A stretch of 44,219 nucleotides of DNA from Gallionella sp. (GCA_003134595.1 PLBS01000068.1:1-44219); one strand, 5' to 3'. Positions 31,791 to 41,220 are shown, numbered from the stretch's first letter. Numbers and translations are program-made. The notes: generated by a model not told the origin, from the sequence alone.

Positions 31791-33739
31791 ACAAAGCTCT
31801 TACTTATGGACTGCTGCTCAGCATCCTGATGGTCATCGCGCCGCACGCCGATCATCTGCCGCTGTGGGTCAGCAGTTTGTGCGCCGGCTTGCTGCTGTGG
31901 CGCGCCTATCTCGCCTACACTGGCAACCCGCTGCCGAAACGCTGGCTGTTGATGCTGATCACCGTTGCCAGCATAGGCAGCATCGTGATCAGTTTCCATA
32001 CCCTGTTTGGTCGCGAAGTCGGCGTCACGCTGTTGATGCTGCTCGCCACGCTCAAGCTCATGGAACTGCGCGCGGCGCGCGATGCGATGGTGCTGATCTA
32101 TCTCGCCTGCTTCATCATCATCACCAACTTCTTCTACTCGCAGAGCATCCCCACCGCGCTGTACCTGCTCGCCACTTTGATGGTCATCGTGACCGCATGG
32201 GTACACCTGCAGGCACAACGCATCACGCTCATGCCGCGATTGCGCATCGCTGCGGTGTTGCTGCTGCAGGCCCTGCCGCTGACGCTGATCCTGTTCATCC
32301 TGTTCCCGCGTGTGCAAGGTCCGCTGTGGGGCTTGCCGCAAGATGCTTATGCGAGCAGCGGGCTGGACGACAAAATGTCTCCGGGCAGTTTGAGCCGTTT
32401 GAGTTTGTCGGATGCGGTGGCGTTTCGCGTCAGCTACCCGGACAAGATACCGCGCCGTGACCAGATGTATTGGCGCGGACCGGTGTTGTGGGATTTTGAC
32501 GGACGCACCTGGACACAGGGCAGAACCTTGCTCACCACCACCCCGAACTTCACCGAACTCGATCAGGCGATCGATTATGTTGTCACATTGGAACCGCACA
32601 ACAAAACATGGCTGTTCGCACTCGACATGCCGGGCAAGATCTCACGGCCAGCCACCCTCAGTTACGATTTTCAGTTATTGAACAAAGAGCCGGTCAATGC
32701 TCGACTGCGCTATACGGCGCGTTCGAATCTGGTTTATCACGCCAACCTGCAAGAAGCAGTGCGGCAAATCCAGCGCGCCTTGCAATTGCCAAAACAGCTC
32801 AATCCGCGCGCGCAACAGCTTGCCGCCGAATGGCGCGCCAGCAACAAAGATGATACTGCCATCGTCAACACCGCCCTGACCTATTTCAACAAACAAGCCT
32901 TCGTATATACGCTCGAACCACCCCTGCTCGGCATCAACGGTATTGATGATTTTCTGTTCACCACCAAACAGGGATTCTGCGAACACTACGCTGCGGCCTT
33001 CGTATTCCTGATGCGTGCCGCAAACGTCCCGGCGCGCGTGGTGACCGGGTACCTGGGCGGCGAATTCAACGACATCGGCAACTACTACATCGTGCGCCAA
33101 TCCGATGCCCACGCCTGGGCGGAAGTGTGGCTGGCTGGACAAGGCTGGGTACGCGTCGATCCGACCGCCGCAATCGTCCCGGAACGCGTGCAGCGCGGTT
33201 TATCTGCCGCCTTGTCTGACAATGCGGCCTTGCCGTTCATGGCGCGCAATCCGCCACAGTGGCTGCGTGACCTGCGCTTGAATCTGGACACGCTCGCCAA
33301 CCAGTGGAACCAATGGGTATTGGGCTACGACACCGAACGCCAATTCGCTTTCCTGACCCGCCTCGGCATGGAATCCATCACCTGGCAAAAAATCGCCCTG
33401 AACATGGTGGCGGGCGTGGGACTGGTGATCGCGCTATTTGCCCTGTTCATGTTGCGCCATCTGTTCGCGCGCCAATCGGATAAAGTGCAGGCCGCATGGC
33501 TCAAGCTATGCCGAAAATTAGCCAAAACCGGACTGCCGCGCGCCGCACACGAAGGCGCGCAAGACTACGCCACCCGCATCGCTGCGGCTCGCCCGGAACT
33601 CGCCGATGCCCTTCGCGACCTCGCTGCACGCTATAGCGATTTGCGCTACGGTGCGGTTCAAGACGAGCACACGCAACGTGAATTCATCCGTCTCATTGCA
33701 AAATTTCCGTCATTCCGGCGGAGAGTTCGTAACTCGTAG
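31787..33739 (+). CDS. TgpA-like transglutaminase-domain membrane protein
   Basis: This is a 650-residue protein with about six N-terminal membrane helices (DUF3488 region). A periplasmic transglutaminase core has all three catalytic residues: Cys in TKQGFCEHYAAAFVFL, His in QSDAHAWAEVW and Asp in WVRVDPTAA. A further membrane helix (about residues 540-565, NMVAGVGLVIALFALFML) precedes a C-terminal DUF4129-type domain. It is the last gene of the MoxR-DUF58-TgpA set, a combination linked to periplasmic protein modification or processing. The start MNKALTYG overlaps the DUF58 stop. The stop codon TAG belongs to the left arm of a long palindromic repeat, so the final residues (FRRRVRNS) may be altered by its insertion. 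Confidence 0.92.
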   Translation: MNKALTYGLLLSILMVIAPHADHLPLWVSSLCAGLLLWRAYLAYTGNPLPKRWLLMLITVASIGSIVISFHTLFGREVGVTLLMLLATLKLMELRAARDAMVLIYLACFIIITNFFYSQSIPTALYLLATLMVIVTAWVHLQAQRITLMPRLRIAAVLLLQALPLTLILFILFPRVQGPLWGLPQDAYASSGLDDKMSPGSLSRLSLSDAVAFRVSYPDKIPRRDQMYWRGPVLWDFDGRTWTQGRTLLTTTPNFTELDQAIDYVVTLEPHNKTWLFALDMPGKISRPATLSYDFQLLNKEPVNARLRYTARSNLVYHANLQEAVRQIQRALQLPKQLNPRAQQLAAEWRASNKDDTAIVNTALTYFNKQAFVYTLEPPLLGINGIDDFLFTTKQGFCEHYAAAFVFLMRAANVPARVVTGYLGGEFNDIGNYYIVRQSDAHAWAEVWLAGQGWVRVDPTAAIVPERVQRGLSAALSDNAALPFMARNPPQWLRDLRLNLDTLANQWNQWVLGYDTERQFAFLTRLGMESITWQKIALNMVAGVGLVIALFALFMLRHLFARQSDKVQAAWLKLCRKLAKTGLPRAAHEGAQDYATRIAAARPELADALRDLAARYSDLRYGAVQDEHTQREFIRLIAKFPSFRRRVRNS

Positions 33740-33815
33740 GATGGGTGGAGCGCAGCGATACCCATCAATTTGTTATCGTGGAGTGATGGGTATCGCTGCG
33801 CTCCACCCATCCTAC
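33736..33815. repeat. 80-bp long palindrome between tgpA-like gene and queD
   Basis: GTAGGATGGGTGGAGCGCAG (and 12 further bases) pairs with its complement ending CTCCACCCATCCTAC, giving a 32-bp near-perfect stem around a 16-base loop. It supplies the TAG stop of the upstream gene. It belongs to a common class of GTAGGRTGGGT extragenic palindromes. Confidence 0.92.
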
Positions 33816-33820
33816 CGCGC

Positions 33821-33826
33821 TATAAT
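33821..33826 (+). promoter_or_regulatory. Candidate -10 box for queD
   Basis: A consensus TATAAT lies five bases beyond the palindrome and 28 bases before the queD ATG. The spacing would give a short leader. There is no convincing -35 hexamer, because the expected position falls inside the palindrome arm. Confidence 0.35.
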
Positions 33827-33854
33827 CCGCGCCAATCAATCTACCCAAACCGAT

Positions 33855-34298
33855 ATGCTTATCACCCGCCGCCTGGAATTCGATGCCGGACATCGCATCC
33901 CCAACCACAACAGCCAGTGCAAACACCTGCACGGCCATCGCTACGCGATTGAAATCACTCTGTCCGGAGACGTCATCACCAACGAGGGACTATCAGAACA
34001 AGGCATGGTGATGGACTTCACCGATGTCAAACGCATCGCCAAGGAAAAGCTGGTGGACGCGTGGGATCACGCCTTCCTTGTGTATCGCGGCGACAAGCCG
34101 GTGTGCGATTTTCTGGCGAGCTTGCCGAATCACAAGACCGTCATACTCAACGTCGTACCGACCGCAGAAAATCTCGCCCAAGCCGCCTTCGACATCCTCG
34201 ATCCGGCCTATCAGGACACCTACGGCAACCACCTGCGCATCGAGCGAGTGCGCCTCTATGAAACCCCCAACAACTGGGCAGACTGCGTGAGAGGCTGA
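33855..34298 (+). CDS. queD: 6-pyruvoyl-tetrahydropterin synthase/QueD homologue
   Basis: This is a 147-residue T-fold enzyme. His in FDAGHRIPNH and the pair in CKHLHGHRY are the zinc ligands, and the Cys in NSQCKHLHGH is the catalytic thiol. TDVKRIAKEKLVDAWDHAFL contains the second conserved His. A Glu in the final RLYETPNNWAD motif anchors the pterin. QueD makes 6-carboxy-tetrahydropterin in queuosine synthesis; the PTPS branch gives tetrahydrobiopterin precursors. I start at ATG 33855 (MLITRRLEFDAGH), because the track's earlier start lies inside the transglutaminase gene. The bacterial context favours QueD, but the other queuosine genes are not in the window. Confidence 0.87.
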   Translation: MLITRRLEFDAGHRIPNHNSQCKHLHGHRYAIEITLSGDVITNEGLSEQGMVMDFTDVKRIAKEKLVDAWDHAFLVYRGDKPVCDFLASLPNHKTVILNVVPTAENLAQAAFDILDPAYQDTYGNHLRIERVRLYETPNNWADCVRG

Positions 34299-34418
34299 TT
34301 GCTTCTGGACATGACGGGCGGCTTAGTTCAAAATGCGCGGCCTCAAAGGGCTGGCAGCACTAGTCAAGGCACGAAAAAAGCCAAATCTGCCGCCCGAGTG
34401 CGAAGTAACAACAATTTA

Positions 34419-34508
34419 GGAAGCGTGGCCGAGCGGTTGAAGGCACTAGTCTTGAAAACTAGCGAGGATGAAAGTCCTCCGTGAGTTCGAATCTCACCGC
34501 TTCCGCCA
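34419..34508 (+). tRNA. tRNA-Ser (anticodon TGA)
   Basis: The acceptor stem GGAAGCG pairs with CGCTTCC, followed by discriminator G and an encoded CCA. The anticodon arm has loop CTTGAAA with TGA at 34453-34455 and stem CTAGT/ACTAG. A long variable arm (CGAGGATGAAAGTCCTCC) is typical of class II tRNA-Ser. The T arm contains GTTCGAATC. It reads UCA and related serine codons. It lies between queD and a secreted SHOCT protein gene, with no sign of an integrated element at its 3' end. Confidence 0.97.
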
Positions 34509-34644
34509 GATTAGCATCCTGAATCGCCTAACAAAAACCTGAAGTGCAAGAAAATCCGTGGCTCTTACAGGATTAATAGTCCAAGATGGTGCGCCAACAG
34601 GTATAAAAGCAACCTCTGCCGCCAACGACAACTTGGAGCTACGC

Positions 34645-35460
34645 ATGCGACATGGACTAACAACTCGACTAGGCTTCTTTGCCGCCAGCCTGGTATTTGC
34701 AACCACCGTCTGGGCGAGCGACACCCGACTTTGGGCAGAAGGAAACGATTATGTTCAGCTGGAAGCGGTCAGCGCAGCCAACCAGCATCCGGTCGTCTTC
34801 AGCGCAGAACAACTCACCACGCTACTCGGCCACTTCTACAAGCATAAGGGCAACAAGGAACCTGTGCCCTATTTCAGTCAGGATGAAATCAGCCGCATCG
34901 CCCCCGAATTGGTTCGTCTCTTCGCCAAGGCCAAGCTTGGCGAGGATATCGATTTCGGCACATCGTTCCGTGCCGGCGGTTTCTTTCTTGTGCCACGTAC
35001 GCTCAACGCCGGCCGCCTGTTCGTCGTCAACGGCCAGTTGAATCTGCTCGTCGGCATGTGTAACGCAGAGCAGGACGTGGCCTACCAACAGACATTCGGC
35101 AAGTATCGCGAGCTGGATCACGGCAGCCGGATCAAGCCGGCCGACAAGCTCGGCTGCGAGTTGCTGGCAGGGAATGACATGGAGCGAGTCAACAACCGCA
35201 CCGACTGGGTTCGGCTCAACATCAATGCGGCACTGACTACGAAGGCGGTACCGATGTTCTTTCCCGCCACGAAGGCACTGACTTTCGGCGCGACGGCATC
35301 ACCGGACCAAGCGACAAAACCTGCGCCAGCCACCCAACCCGCTGAGCCTGCAAGCGGGGCGGAGGAGAGGCTGATAACGCTCAAGCGCCTTCACGACAAT
35401 GGGCTGATAACCGATCCCGAGTTCGAACAAAAACGCGCAGAGGTCATGAAAGGACTATAA
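34645..35460 (+). CDS. Secreted protein with C-terminal SHOCT domain
   Basis: This is a 271-residue protein with a signal peptide (MRHGLTTRLGFFAASLVFAT, then cleavage after VWAS). The mature part contains NDYVQLEAVSAANQHPVVFS and DHGSRIKPADKLGCELL. A Pro/Ala-rich linker leads to a C-terminal SHOCT motif (LKRLHDNGLITDPEFEQKRA). SHOCT is a short helical domain found at the ends of many unrelated proteins. The large central domain is unrecognised, so function is unknown. ATG 34645 follows GGAG by 6 bases; the track's earlier start (34558) lacks both the signal and a site. The gene converges on the downstream amylase gene with only 10 bases between the stops. Confidence 0.82.
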   Translation: MRHGLTTRLGFFAASLVFATTVWASDTRLWAEGNDYVQLEAVSAANQHPVVFSAEQLTTLLGHFYKHKGNKEPVPYFSQDEISRIAPELVRLFAKAKLGEDIDFGTSFRAGGFFLVPRTLNAGRLFVVNGQLNLLVGMCNAEQDVAYQQTFGKYRELDHGSRIKPADKLGCELLAGNDMERVNNRTDWVRLNINAALTTKAVPMFFPATKALTFGATASPDQATKPAPATQPAEPASGAEERLITLKRLHDNGLITDPEFEQKRAEVMKGL

Positions 35461-35470
35461 AGGCTGACGG

Positions 35471-37033
35471 TCAGGGCACACTGATACCGGCCTGCAAGAC
35501 GAGGCCGGTTAATGCGGCGAGGTTGATGTTCGCATTGCCGCTCAAATCAACCGTTATCGGTTGACCAGCAGCGCATGAGCTGGGATTGCCCAAACTGACG
35601 CCGCCGCTAAGAATGTTGCAATACTTTCCCGGCGCGAGCCCCGTAACAAAATTATTCGATAAAGATACAGTTTCACGGTTGATTACAACAAAGCCCTTTC
35701 CATCGCGCGAAAAAGCGATCGCATTCGCGCCGTTATCCCACCAATTCGTTTGCGGCGTCCCGGCTACGGCGCGGCGAAAGGCAATCATGTTGGCGATGAC
35801 CTGATCGCGGTGTTCGCACACCCACTGGGGAATGGCCGCAACTTCAAGGCTTGCGGCGCAACCTGGCCCAGTTGCAGGCGGCCCGGCATCAATACCTGCC
35901 TGGGTAGTTCGATCAAAGGCGTAACTCGACATGACAGAGGGATAACCATAGGGCTGCGCCAGCATCCAGATATTCGCCAGCCGGTAGATCGCCCCGTCAC
36001 GATAGGAGATGCCACCGGAGCGCTGAGTATCATGGTTCTCCAGGAAGACCACGGCCTTGTCGGAGGGCATGATGCCCCACGCGGATTCGGAGAACTGATT
36101 TCCCGGCGAACCGTTTGGATTGAGCTGAGCCAGGTATTGCCCGCCAGTGCCAAGGAACTTGTCGCCGACGCCACGGAATTTGAATTCAGTGATATCCGCC
36201 GCACCGCCCGAGCTATAGCCCAGCCCAAAGTAGTCATGCGCCTTGACCGCCTCGCCGCCATAGTCGATCACCTCGGCAAAGTAATACGGCAAGGGTGCCA
36301 GCGTTTGATTGACCTTGGTTAGTATGCCATTCAATTCCACCGGCTGGATATGCTTGGCCGCATCGATCCGGAACCCAGCCACACCGAGCCGCGCCAAGCC
36401 CACCAGATAATCGGCAATCTTCTGTTGCACCGAGGCAGAGCCGGTGTTGAGGTCTGCCAACCCAACCAACTCGCAGTCCTGTACATTGGCAGCACTCTGG
36501 TAATTGTTTACCGAACACGGACTGTGAAAATCGCTTTGCGTCATATAGAGATTGGGATAATGGTACTTGCTATAGAAAGTGTTATTACTACCGGTGCCGG
36601 AGCCTGCGGTCATATGGTTGATGACAGCATCGACGTAGATGTCGACACCGGCGGCTTTGCAGCGGTTCACCATATCTATGAATTCGGCTCTGGTTCCGGA
36701 GCGGCTCTGGTCTATGCTGTAGCTGACGGGCTGATATCGCGTCCACCACTGCGAACCCAGAATATCTTCCTGCGGTGGTGAAACCTGTGCGGCTTTGAAG
36801 CCCTTCGGCCCGAGCTGGGTTTCGCATTCGTTGGCAACGTCGTTCCATGACCACTCAAAGAGGTGAACGAACACGTCTCCTGCCGCCGCATGGCCGCTAG
36901 CACGATAGGTTGCATCAAGCACCGGCCGGCTGGTTGCCAGCCCACCACCTCCACCGCCACTGCAAGCGGTCAAACCAAGGCAGGCGACACATGCCACTAT
37001 CAGGAAACGTTTTAACAGAATGAGTGTTCGCAT
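35471..37033 (-). CDS. GH13 alpha-amylase, predicted lipoprotein
   Basis: This is a 520-residue secreted glycoside hydrolase. The signal peptide ends in a lipobox, CLGLTACSGGGGGG, so it is anchored to a membrane. The GH13 catalytic set is intact: GFRIDAAKHI holds the nucleophile Asp (about residue 222), YYFAEVIDYG the acid/base Glu and FLENHDTQRS the transition-state Asp. DAVINHMT is conserved region I. The motif set with HDTQRSGG resembles true alpha-amylases. A C-terminal beta domain completes the protein. It is the most distal gene of the maltodextrin cluster, preceded by an aldo/keto reductase gene, with GGAG eight bases before ATG. Confidence 0.92.
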   Translation of the reverse strand: MRTLILLKRFLIVACVACLGLTACSGGGGGGLATSRPVLDATYRASGHAAAGDVFVHLFEWSWNDVANECETQLGPKGFKAAQVSPPQEDILGSQWWTRYQPVSYSIDQSRSGTRAEFIDMVNRCKAAGVDIYVDAVINHMTAGSGTGSNNTFYSKYHYPNLYMTQSDFHSPCSVNNYQSAANVQDCELVGLADLNTGSASVQQKIADYLVGLARLGVAGFRIDAAKHIQPVELNGILTKVNQTLAPLPYYFAEVIDYGGEAVKAHDYFGLGYSSGGAADITEFKFRGVGDKFLGTGGQYLAQLNPNGSPGNQFSESAWGIMPSDKAVVFLENHDTQRSGGISYRDGAIYRLANIWMLAQPYGYPSVMSSYAFDRTTQAGIDAGPPATGPGCAASLEVAAIPQWVCEHRDQVIANMIAFRRAVAGTPQTNWWDNGANAIAFSRDGKGFVVINRETVSLSNNFVTGLAPGKYCNILSGGVSLGNPSSCAAGQPITVDLSGNANINLAALTGLVLQAGISVP

Positions 37034-37083
37034 TGTTTTTTCTCCTCCACTCTACCGTTTACTCGGGAAAGCAAATTAAGACA

Positions 37084-37956
37084 TCAAGGAATCGGGTAGC
37101 CCATCGCGTCTTCGAGCAACTCAAACCACAACTGACGATCGAGCACAATATTCTGAGCATCCACCAACTCCCGGATGTGCGGCAGTTTGCCTGAGCCTAT
37201 CACCGGGCAGATACGGGCAGGATGGCGCAACAGCCAGGCGATAGCCAATTGCTCACGTGTCACACCCAATTCATGCCCCAGGCGAGACAAGGTACGGCTC
37301 AGGGACGTTTCTTCATGCTGTTGAGACAATCGCCCACCCGCAAGCGGCGACCAGGCTTGAGGCGTCACTCTCAACCTTTGACACTGATCCAGTGTGCCAT
37401 CGAACAAACTATCCAGATGCAAAAGCGAGACTTCGACCTGATTGATCTGCAGCGGCTCGCCCAGGCGGCTTTGCAGCAATTCGAGTTGATGTGGCAGAAA
37501 GTTGGACACGCCAAATCCCTCCACTTTGCCAGCGCGTTTGAGTCGATCAAACGCATCGGCGATCTCATCCGCATTCATCAGCGGATCCGGGCGATGGATC
37601 AACAAGAGATCAAGCTTTTCGACGCCCAGACAAGCCAACGAATTTTCTACCGAAGCGATAATGTGCTCACCACTGGTGTTGTAGTGTTTGACACGATGCG
37701 CGGGTCGAGCCGGTGTCACGAGAGCGATTCCGCATTTGCTGATCAGCTTGATTCGTGATTTAAGCGCGGGATTGGCTTGCAGCGCCGCGCCAAACATCGA
37801 CTCACATTGATAGTCGAAATAGATGTCGGCCACATCAAACGTGTCGATGCCGAGATCGAGGCAAGCGCTGACCAGACCGGCCACTTGCTCCGCACTCATG
37901 TCCCATTGACCGATACGCCAAAGGCCCAGAATCAAGCGTGAGTTGGCAGTACTCAT
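37084..37956 (-). CDS. Aldo/keto reductase (YdhF-like)
   Basis: This is a 290-residue TIM-barrel NADPH-dependent oxidoreductase. It begins LILGLWRIGQWDMSAEQVAG, and the catalytic tetrad can be traced: Asp in TFDVADIYFDYQ with Tyr two residues later, Lys in LISKCGIAL, and His in DLLLIHRPDPLMN. The NADPH-binding tail contains RICPVIGSGKLPHIRELV. The closest layout known to me is E. coli YdhF. It lies between two amylase genes in the maltodextrin cluster and may act on sugars or aldehydes there, but a substrate cannot be read from the sequence. Confidence 0.9.
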   Translation of the reverse strand: MSTANSRLILGLWRIGQWDMSAEQVAGLVSACLDLGIDTFDVADIYFDYQCESMFGAALQANPALKSRIKLISKCGIALVTPARPAHRVKHYNTSGEHIIASVENSLACLGVEKLDLLLIHRPDPLMNADEIADAFDRLKRAGKVEGFGVSNFLPHQLELLQSRLGEPLQINQVEVSLLHLDSLFDGTLDQCQRLRVTPQAWSPLAGGRLSQQHEETSLSRTLSRLGHELGVTREQLAIAWLLRHPARICPVIGSGKLPHIRELVDAQNIVLDRQLWFELLEDAMGYPIP

Positions 37957-37993
37957 GCTCTACTCGTTTGGTGGATCACGCTGGCTGGAACAA

Positions 37994-39709
37994 TCAATTC
38001 ATTACCTCCAGCAAGACTGTACCTTGGGCGACGAGGCTCACCACACCGGCAGCCACCTTGACATCAATCCCGCTATAGGCGTCGCGTAGCATCTCACCAT
38101 CCTTGAATACTCCCGCCACCGGGATGGTGACCGCACCGCTGGCCTTGGGCACGGCCACCACCCTGTCAGCGCCCCAGACGCGACTAAACGTATAAGGAGC
38201 GTCGCCGAGCTTTTGGTGCGCACCCCGCGCCAACGCCACATGGCGAATGCGGAACTGACCAAGCTTTTGCCAGTGGGCCAGCACCACAGCATCGGCGTTG
38301 GACCAGTTCATGTCGGAGCGGGTAGCTTGCTGCGGATCACCCGAAGTTGCCGGCCCTGCAGGTCTGGCTGTTTCGTCGCCATAGAAAATTTGCACGCCAC
38401 CAGGGGCAAGCAGCAGCGCGCTACCGGCATCGATCAGTCGATCGCGCGGATACAGTTTCGTGTCATGCGAGGAAAGGTAGGACAAGACATCAAAGGACTT
38501 GCCATTGCCTCGGCCGGCGGTGAGCCGGTCGGCGTAATCCGCATAAAGCTGATCCAGTGCTGCCGAATCCTCCAGCTTCTGATCCTGAAAATCGAAGTTC
38601 AGCAAGCTGTCAAAACCGTTATCGAAGTAGGCATCGCGCTCTACGCCATGCGGAAATACCTCGCCGACCATCCAGAACGGAGCATCGTCGATCTTCTTGG
38701 CCGGATTTCTGGCTTTCCAATCGGCGAGCGCCGCTGTACCTGCTTTCTTGAGCTCAAGCCACGCGGGCAGTTCGACATGTTTGGCGGTATCGCAACGAAA
38801 GCCGTCGATTCCGTAATCGCGCACCCAGTCGGTCAGCCACTTGACCAGATAGCCGCGCACGGTGGTATCGGGCAGATCGGCGGCAGCCGTGTCCTTCTTG
38901 CGCTCTTTCAAAAAGAACGGAAGCTTGACCGGCTCGGTACTCTCGGTGCGGAAGTCCGGCAGATAAGCCAACTGCCTGGTCAAGTCATCGCCGCCACCCT
39001 CGGGGTAGCCGGGCAAGCCGGCGCGCACCCAGGCTCCTCCCCACCATTTTCCAAAGTCATAATTGTTGTAATCAATCTGGTTGTGATAATTCTTGATCGT
39101 ATAGTTTTCCCATCCCTTCCAAAGCAATTCGGGCAAATACTCCGACAGCGTCTGGATGTCGGCATAACCGGGATGATTCATCACAATATCAAACAAGACC
39201 CGGATGCCCTGCGCGTGGGCGGAATCAACGAAGTCGCGCAGCTCTTCCGGGGTGCCCATATTCTGGTCAAGCCTGGTGTAATCGAGGGCGTAGTAGCCGT
39301 GATAGGCATAGTGCTTGAATTCAGCGTTGCCGCCCTGCACCCAGCCGTGTATTTGCTCGTAGGGGGCGGTAATCCATATAGCGTTCACTCCCAGTTGCTT
39401 GAAGTAACCGGTTTTTAATTTGTCAGTCAAACCCGCCAGATCACCACCGTGGAAGGTGCCGATTTCTTGTTTGCCGTCCTTCTCACGACCATAACTTTGG
39501 TCATTCGCAGGATTTCCGTTGTAGAAACGGTCGGTCATTGCAAAATAAATAATGGGGTTGTCAACAAAGCTGGATACAGTCGGTGTTACTGGTTTTCCCT
39601 GCGAAGAAACAGACGCAGTCGGCAACGTCGTTGCACAAGCTGCCAAGAGAGTTGCCAGCAAGCCAAGACAAGTAAAACGCAGCGGATTCACCATGGGATG
39701 GAATACCAA
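37994..39709 (-). CDS. Second GH13 amylase/cyclomaltodextrinase-like enzyme, predicted lipoprotein
   Basis: This 571-residue secreted enzyme has signal region RFTCLGLLATLLAACATT with lipobox LAAC. The GH13 motifs are all present: VLFDIVMNHPGY (region I), GFRCDTAKHVELP with the nucleophile Asp (about residue 308), FWMVGEVFPHG with the acid/base Glu and YLSSHDTKLYP with the third Asp. The start MVNPLRF (39694) may be the true one. It differs from the other amylase in length and in its FYNGNPANDQ segment, typical of bacterial periplasmic or surface amylases that process maltodextrins. It is transcribed after the CBM41 gene, separated by a terminator hairpin. Confidence 0.9.
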   Translation of the reverse strand: MVFHPMVNPLRFTCLGLLATLLAACATTLPTASVSSQGKPVTPTVSSFVDNPIIYFAMTDRFYNGNPANDQSYGREKDGKQEIGTFHGGDLAGLTDKLKTGYFKQLGVNAIWITAPYEQIHGWVQGGNAEFKHYAYHGYYALDYTRLDQNMGTPEELRDFVDSAHAQGIRVLFDIVMNHPGYADIQTLSEYLPELLWKGWENYTIKNYHNQIDYNNYDFGKWWGGAWVRAGLPGYPEGGGDDLTRQLAYLPDFRTESTEPVKLPFFLKERKKDTAAADLPDTTVRGYLVKWLTDWVRDYGIDGFRCDTAKHVELPAWLELKKAGTAALADWKARNPAKKIDDAPFWMVGEVFPHGVERDAYFDNGFDSLLNFDFQDQKLEDSAALDQLYADYADRLTAGRGNGKSFDVLSYLSSHDTKLYPRDRLIDAGSALLLAPGGVQIFYGDETARPAGPATSGDPQQATRSDMNWSNADAVVLAHWQKLGQFRIRHVALARGAHQKLGDAPYTFSRVWGADRVVAVPKASGAVTIPVAGVFKDGEMLRDAYSGIDVKVAAGVVSLVAQGTVLLEVMN

Positions 39710-39721
39710 TTAATTATCAGC

Positions 39722-39751
39722 AAATAGAAACGCCCAGCATGAGCTGGGCGC
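39722..39751 (-). terminator. Rho-independent terminator after the CBM41 gene
   Basis: On the minus strand GCGCCCAGCTCATGCTGGGCG is followed by TTTCTATTTG, an 8-bp perfect stem with a 4-base loop and a T-rich tail. It lies between the CBM41 gene stop and the second amylase start, so it would reduce expression of the enzymes relative to the transporter and CBM41 genes. Confidence 0.85.
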
Positions 39752-39766
39752 AATAATTATTGCTGA

Positions 39767-40207
39767 CTACTTCGCTGAACTGGCCTTTGTCGCTTCTTCT
39801 TTGCTCCTGTAGATTGCCGGGCTTCCTGCGTTGATCCAGACCTCGGCACCTTTATTTGCATCGTAGCTCATATCCGTTCCACCTTGCTCCTTGGTATCGC
39901 CCTTGTGAATGATGTAGTTCACGACCTTGGTCTCGCCAAATTTACTCAGCGGAAAGTGCCAATACACGCCGAAGCTATCACAGCCAGTGGGCATGCGCGG
40001 AATGAACCAGTTGGTAATGCCGATGTTGGGTGATTTCCATAGATGCACGCCCCAATCGTCATACTTGCCGTCCGGACGGTTGTAATGGATGCCCGCCTGA
40101 CCGTCGGGAAGCGGCACGTCTTTACAATCGGCAGCAACGGCAGAAAAGCTGGTAACGGTGAAGGCTACAACCATTGCAGTCTTGATGAAATCAATCTTGT
40201 TCAACAT
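39767..40207 (-). CDS. Secreted stand-alone CBM41 (pullulanase-associated) protein
   Basis: This is a 146-residue protein. The signal peptide MLNKIDFIKTAMVVAFTVTS, with cleavage after AVAA, leaves a single domain of about 120 residues. GIHYNRPDGKYDDWGVHLW carries the aromatic residues of CBM41 (PUD), followed by VNYIIHKGDTKEQGG. This module normally forms the N-terminus of pullulanases, where it binds alpha-glucan chains. Here it is a complete free-standing protein with no enzyme domain. A strong AAGGAGA site precedes ATG 40207. It lies between malG and the amylase genes and would bind starch or glycogen fragments in the periplasm or outside the cell, which is an inference from the family. 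Confidence 0.86.
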   Translation of the reverse strand: MLNKIDFIKTAMVVAFTVTSFSAVAADCKDVPLPDGQAGIHYNRPDGKYDDWGVHLWKSPNIGITNWFIPRMPTGCDSFGVYWHFPLSKFGETKVVNYIIHKGDTKEQGGTDMSYDANKGAEVWINAGSPAIYRSKEEATKASSAK

Positions 40208-40282
40208 GTGATTCTCCTTGGTTGAGGTTGGTACTTCTTCAAAATGGATCGCGCTCCATAGCCTGCAGCACAGCCAAAGGCG

Positions 40283-41173
40283 CTAACCCTTTACTCCACC
40301 GGTGGTGAGACCGGAAATCATCCACTTCTGGGCGAACAGGAAAACTACGGTAATCGGCAAACCCGACAAAATCGCCGCAGCAGCAAAATCTCCCCACAGA
40401 TATTTTTGCGGATAGAGATAATTCTTTACACCAACTGCCAGTGTGAGATTGTCCGTGCTTTTCAAGAGTATCGACGCAACCGGATACTCATTGATTGCGC
40501 CAATAAATGCCAACAAAAACACCACCATCAAAATCGGCACTATGATAGGCAACAGCACATAACGAAACGCCTGGAATGCCGTTGCACCATCCACTTTGGC
40601 AGCTTCTTCAATTTCAACCGGAACAGTTTCAAAATATCCCTTGATGAGCCAGATATAGACGGCAATTCCTCCGGTATAGGCCAAAATCAGGCCACCATGG
40701 CTTTCAATTCCCAGCCAGGGCACATAATTTCCGATCCGGTCAAAAATTGTGTAAATTGCAACAAGTGCAAGCACGCTCGGGAACATCTGCAAAAGCAAAA
40801 GTCCGTTCAGCATGTAGTTTTTGAACAGGAACTTCATGCGGGCAAAGGCATATGCGCATGTGGTCGATAACACCACGAGAATCAATGCCGAAAGCGAAGC
40901 GACTTTCACCGAATTCCATAACCAGAGCAAGACCGGAAACTGCGGCTCCAACAATGCCCCGTCTGCCCCTTGATAGGAAAATCCAAATGCCAACGCCCAA
41001 TGCTCCAAGGTAAAGGTGTGTGGAATAATGCTGCCAGTCGCAAAGTTGCCTGGCCTGATGCTGATCGAAAAAATCATCACTAATGGAAACATGATCAGGC
41101 AAATAAAACCGATGATCGCAATATGAGCGAGCACTACCCTCCAACGATGCGATTTATCAAGCACAATAGCCAT
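40283..41173 (-). CDS. malG: Maltose/maltodextrin ABC transporter permease MalG
   Basis: This is a 296-residue inner-membrane permease, the same length as E. coli MalG. About six helices are visible, with the EAA coupling motif [20 protein letters not shown] near residue 190. The large periplasmic loop after helix 1 includes [20 protein letters not shown]. It forms the channel with MalF and receives maltodextrin from MalE. The gap after malF is 47 bases, with an acceptable ribosome binding site. The C-terminus reads [15 protein letters not shown], as in other MalG proteins. Confidence 0.95.
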   Translation of the reverse strand: MAIVLDKSHRWRVVLAHIAIIGFICLIMFPLVMIFSISIRPGNFATGSIIPHTFTLEHWALAFGFSYQGADGALLEPQFPVLLWLWNSVKVASLSALILVVLSTTCAYAFARMKFLFKNYMLNGLLLLQMFPSVLALVAIYTIFDRIGNYVPWLGIESHGGLILAYTGGIAVYIWLIKGYFETVPVEIEEAAKVDGATAFQAFRYVLLPIIVPILMVVFLLAFIGAINEYPVASILLKSTDNLTLAVGVKNYLYPQKYLWGDFAAAAILSGLPITVVFLFAQKWMISGLTTGGVKG

Positions 41174-41220
41174 GTAACCTCTCCTTATGTGGCACCTTCA
41201 AAAATCCGGGCTTCATTTCA

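Noticed and set aside
34419-34508. The tRNA-Ser 3' end as an attachment site for an integrated element
   Set aside because: No repeat of the tRNA 3' end was noticed in the window, and no integrase gene is nearby.
38213-39418. A 401-codon plus-strand frame opposite the second amylase
   Set aside because: It is an antisense shadow; the GH13 catalytic motifs are on the minus strand.
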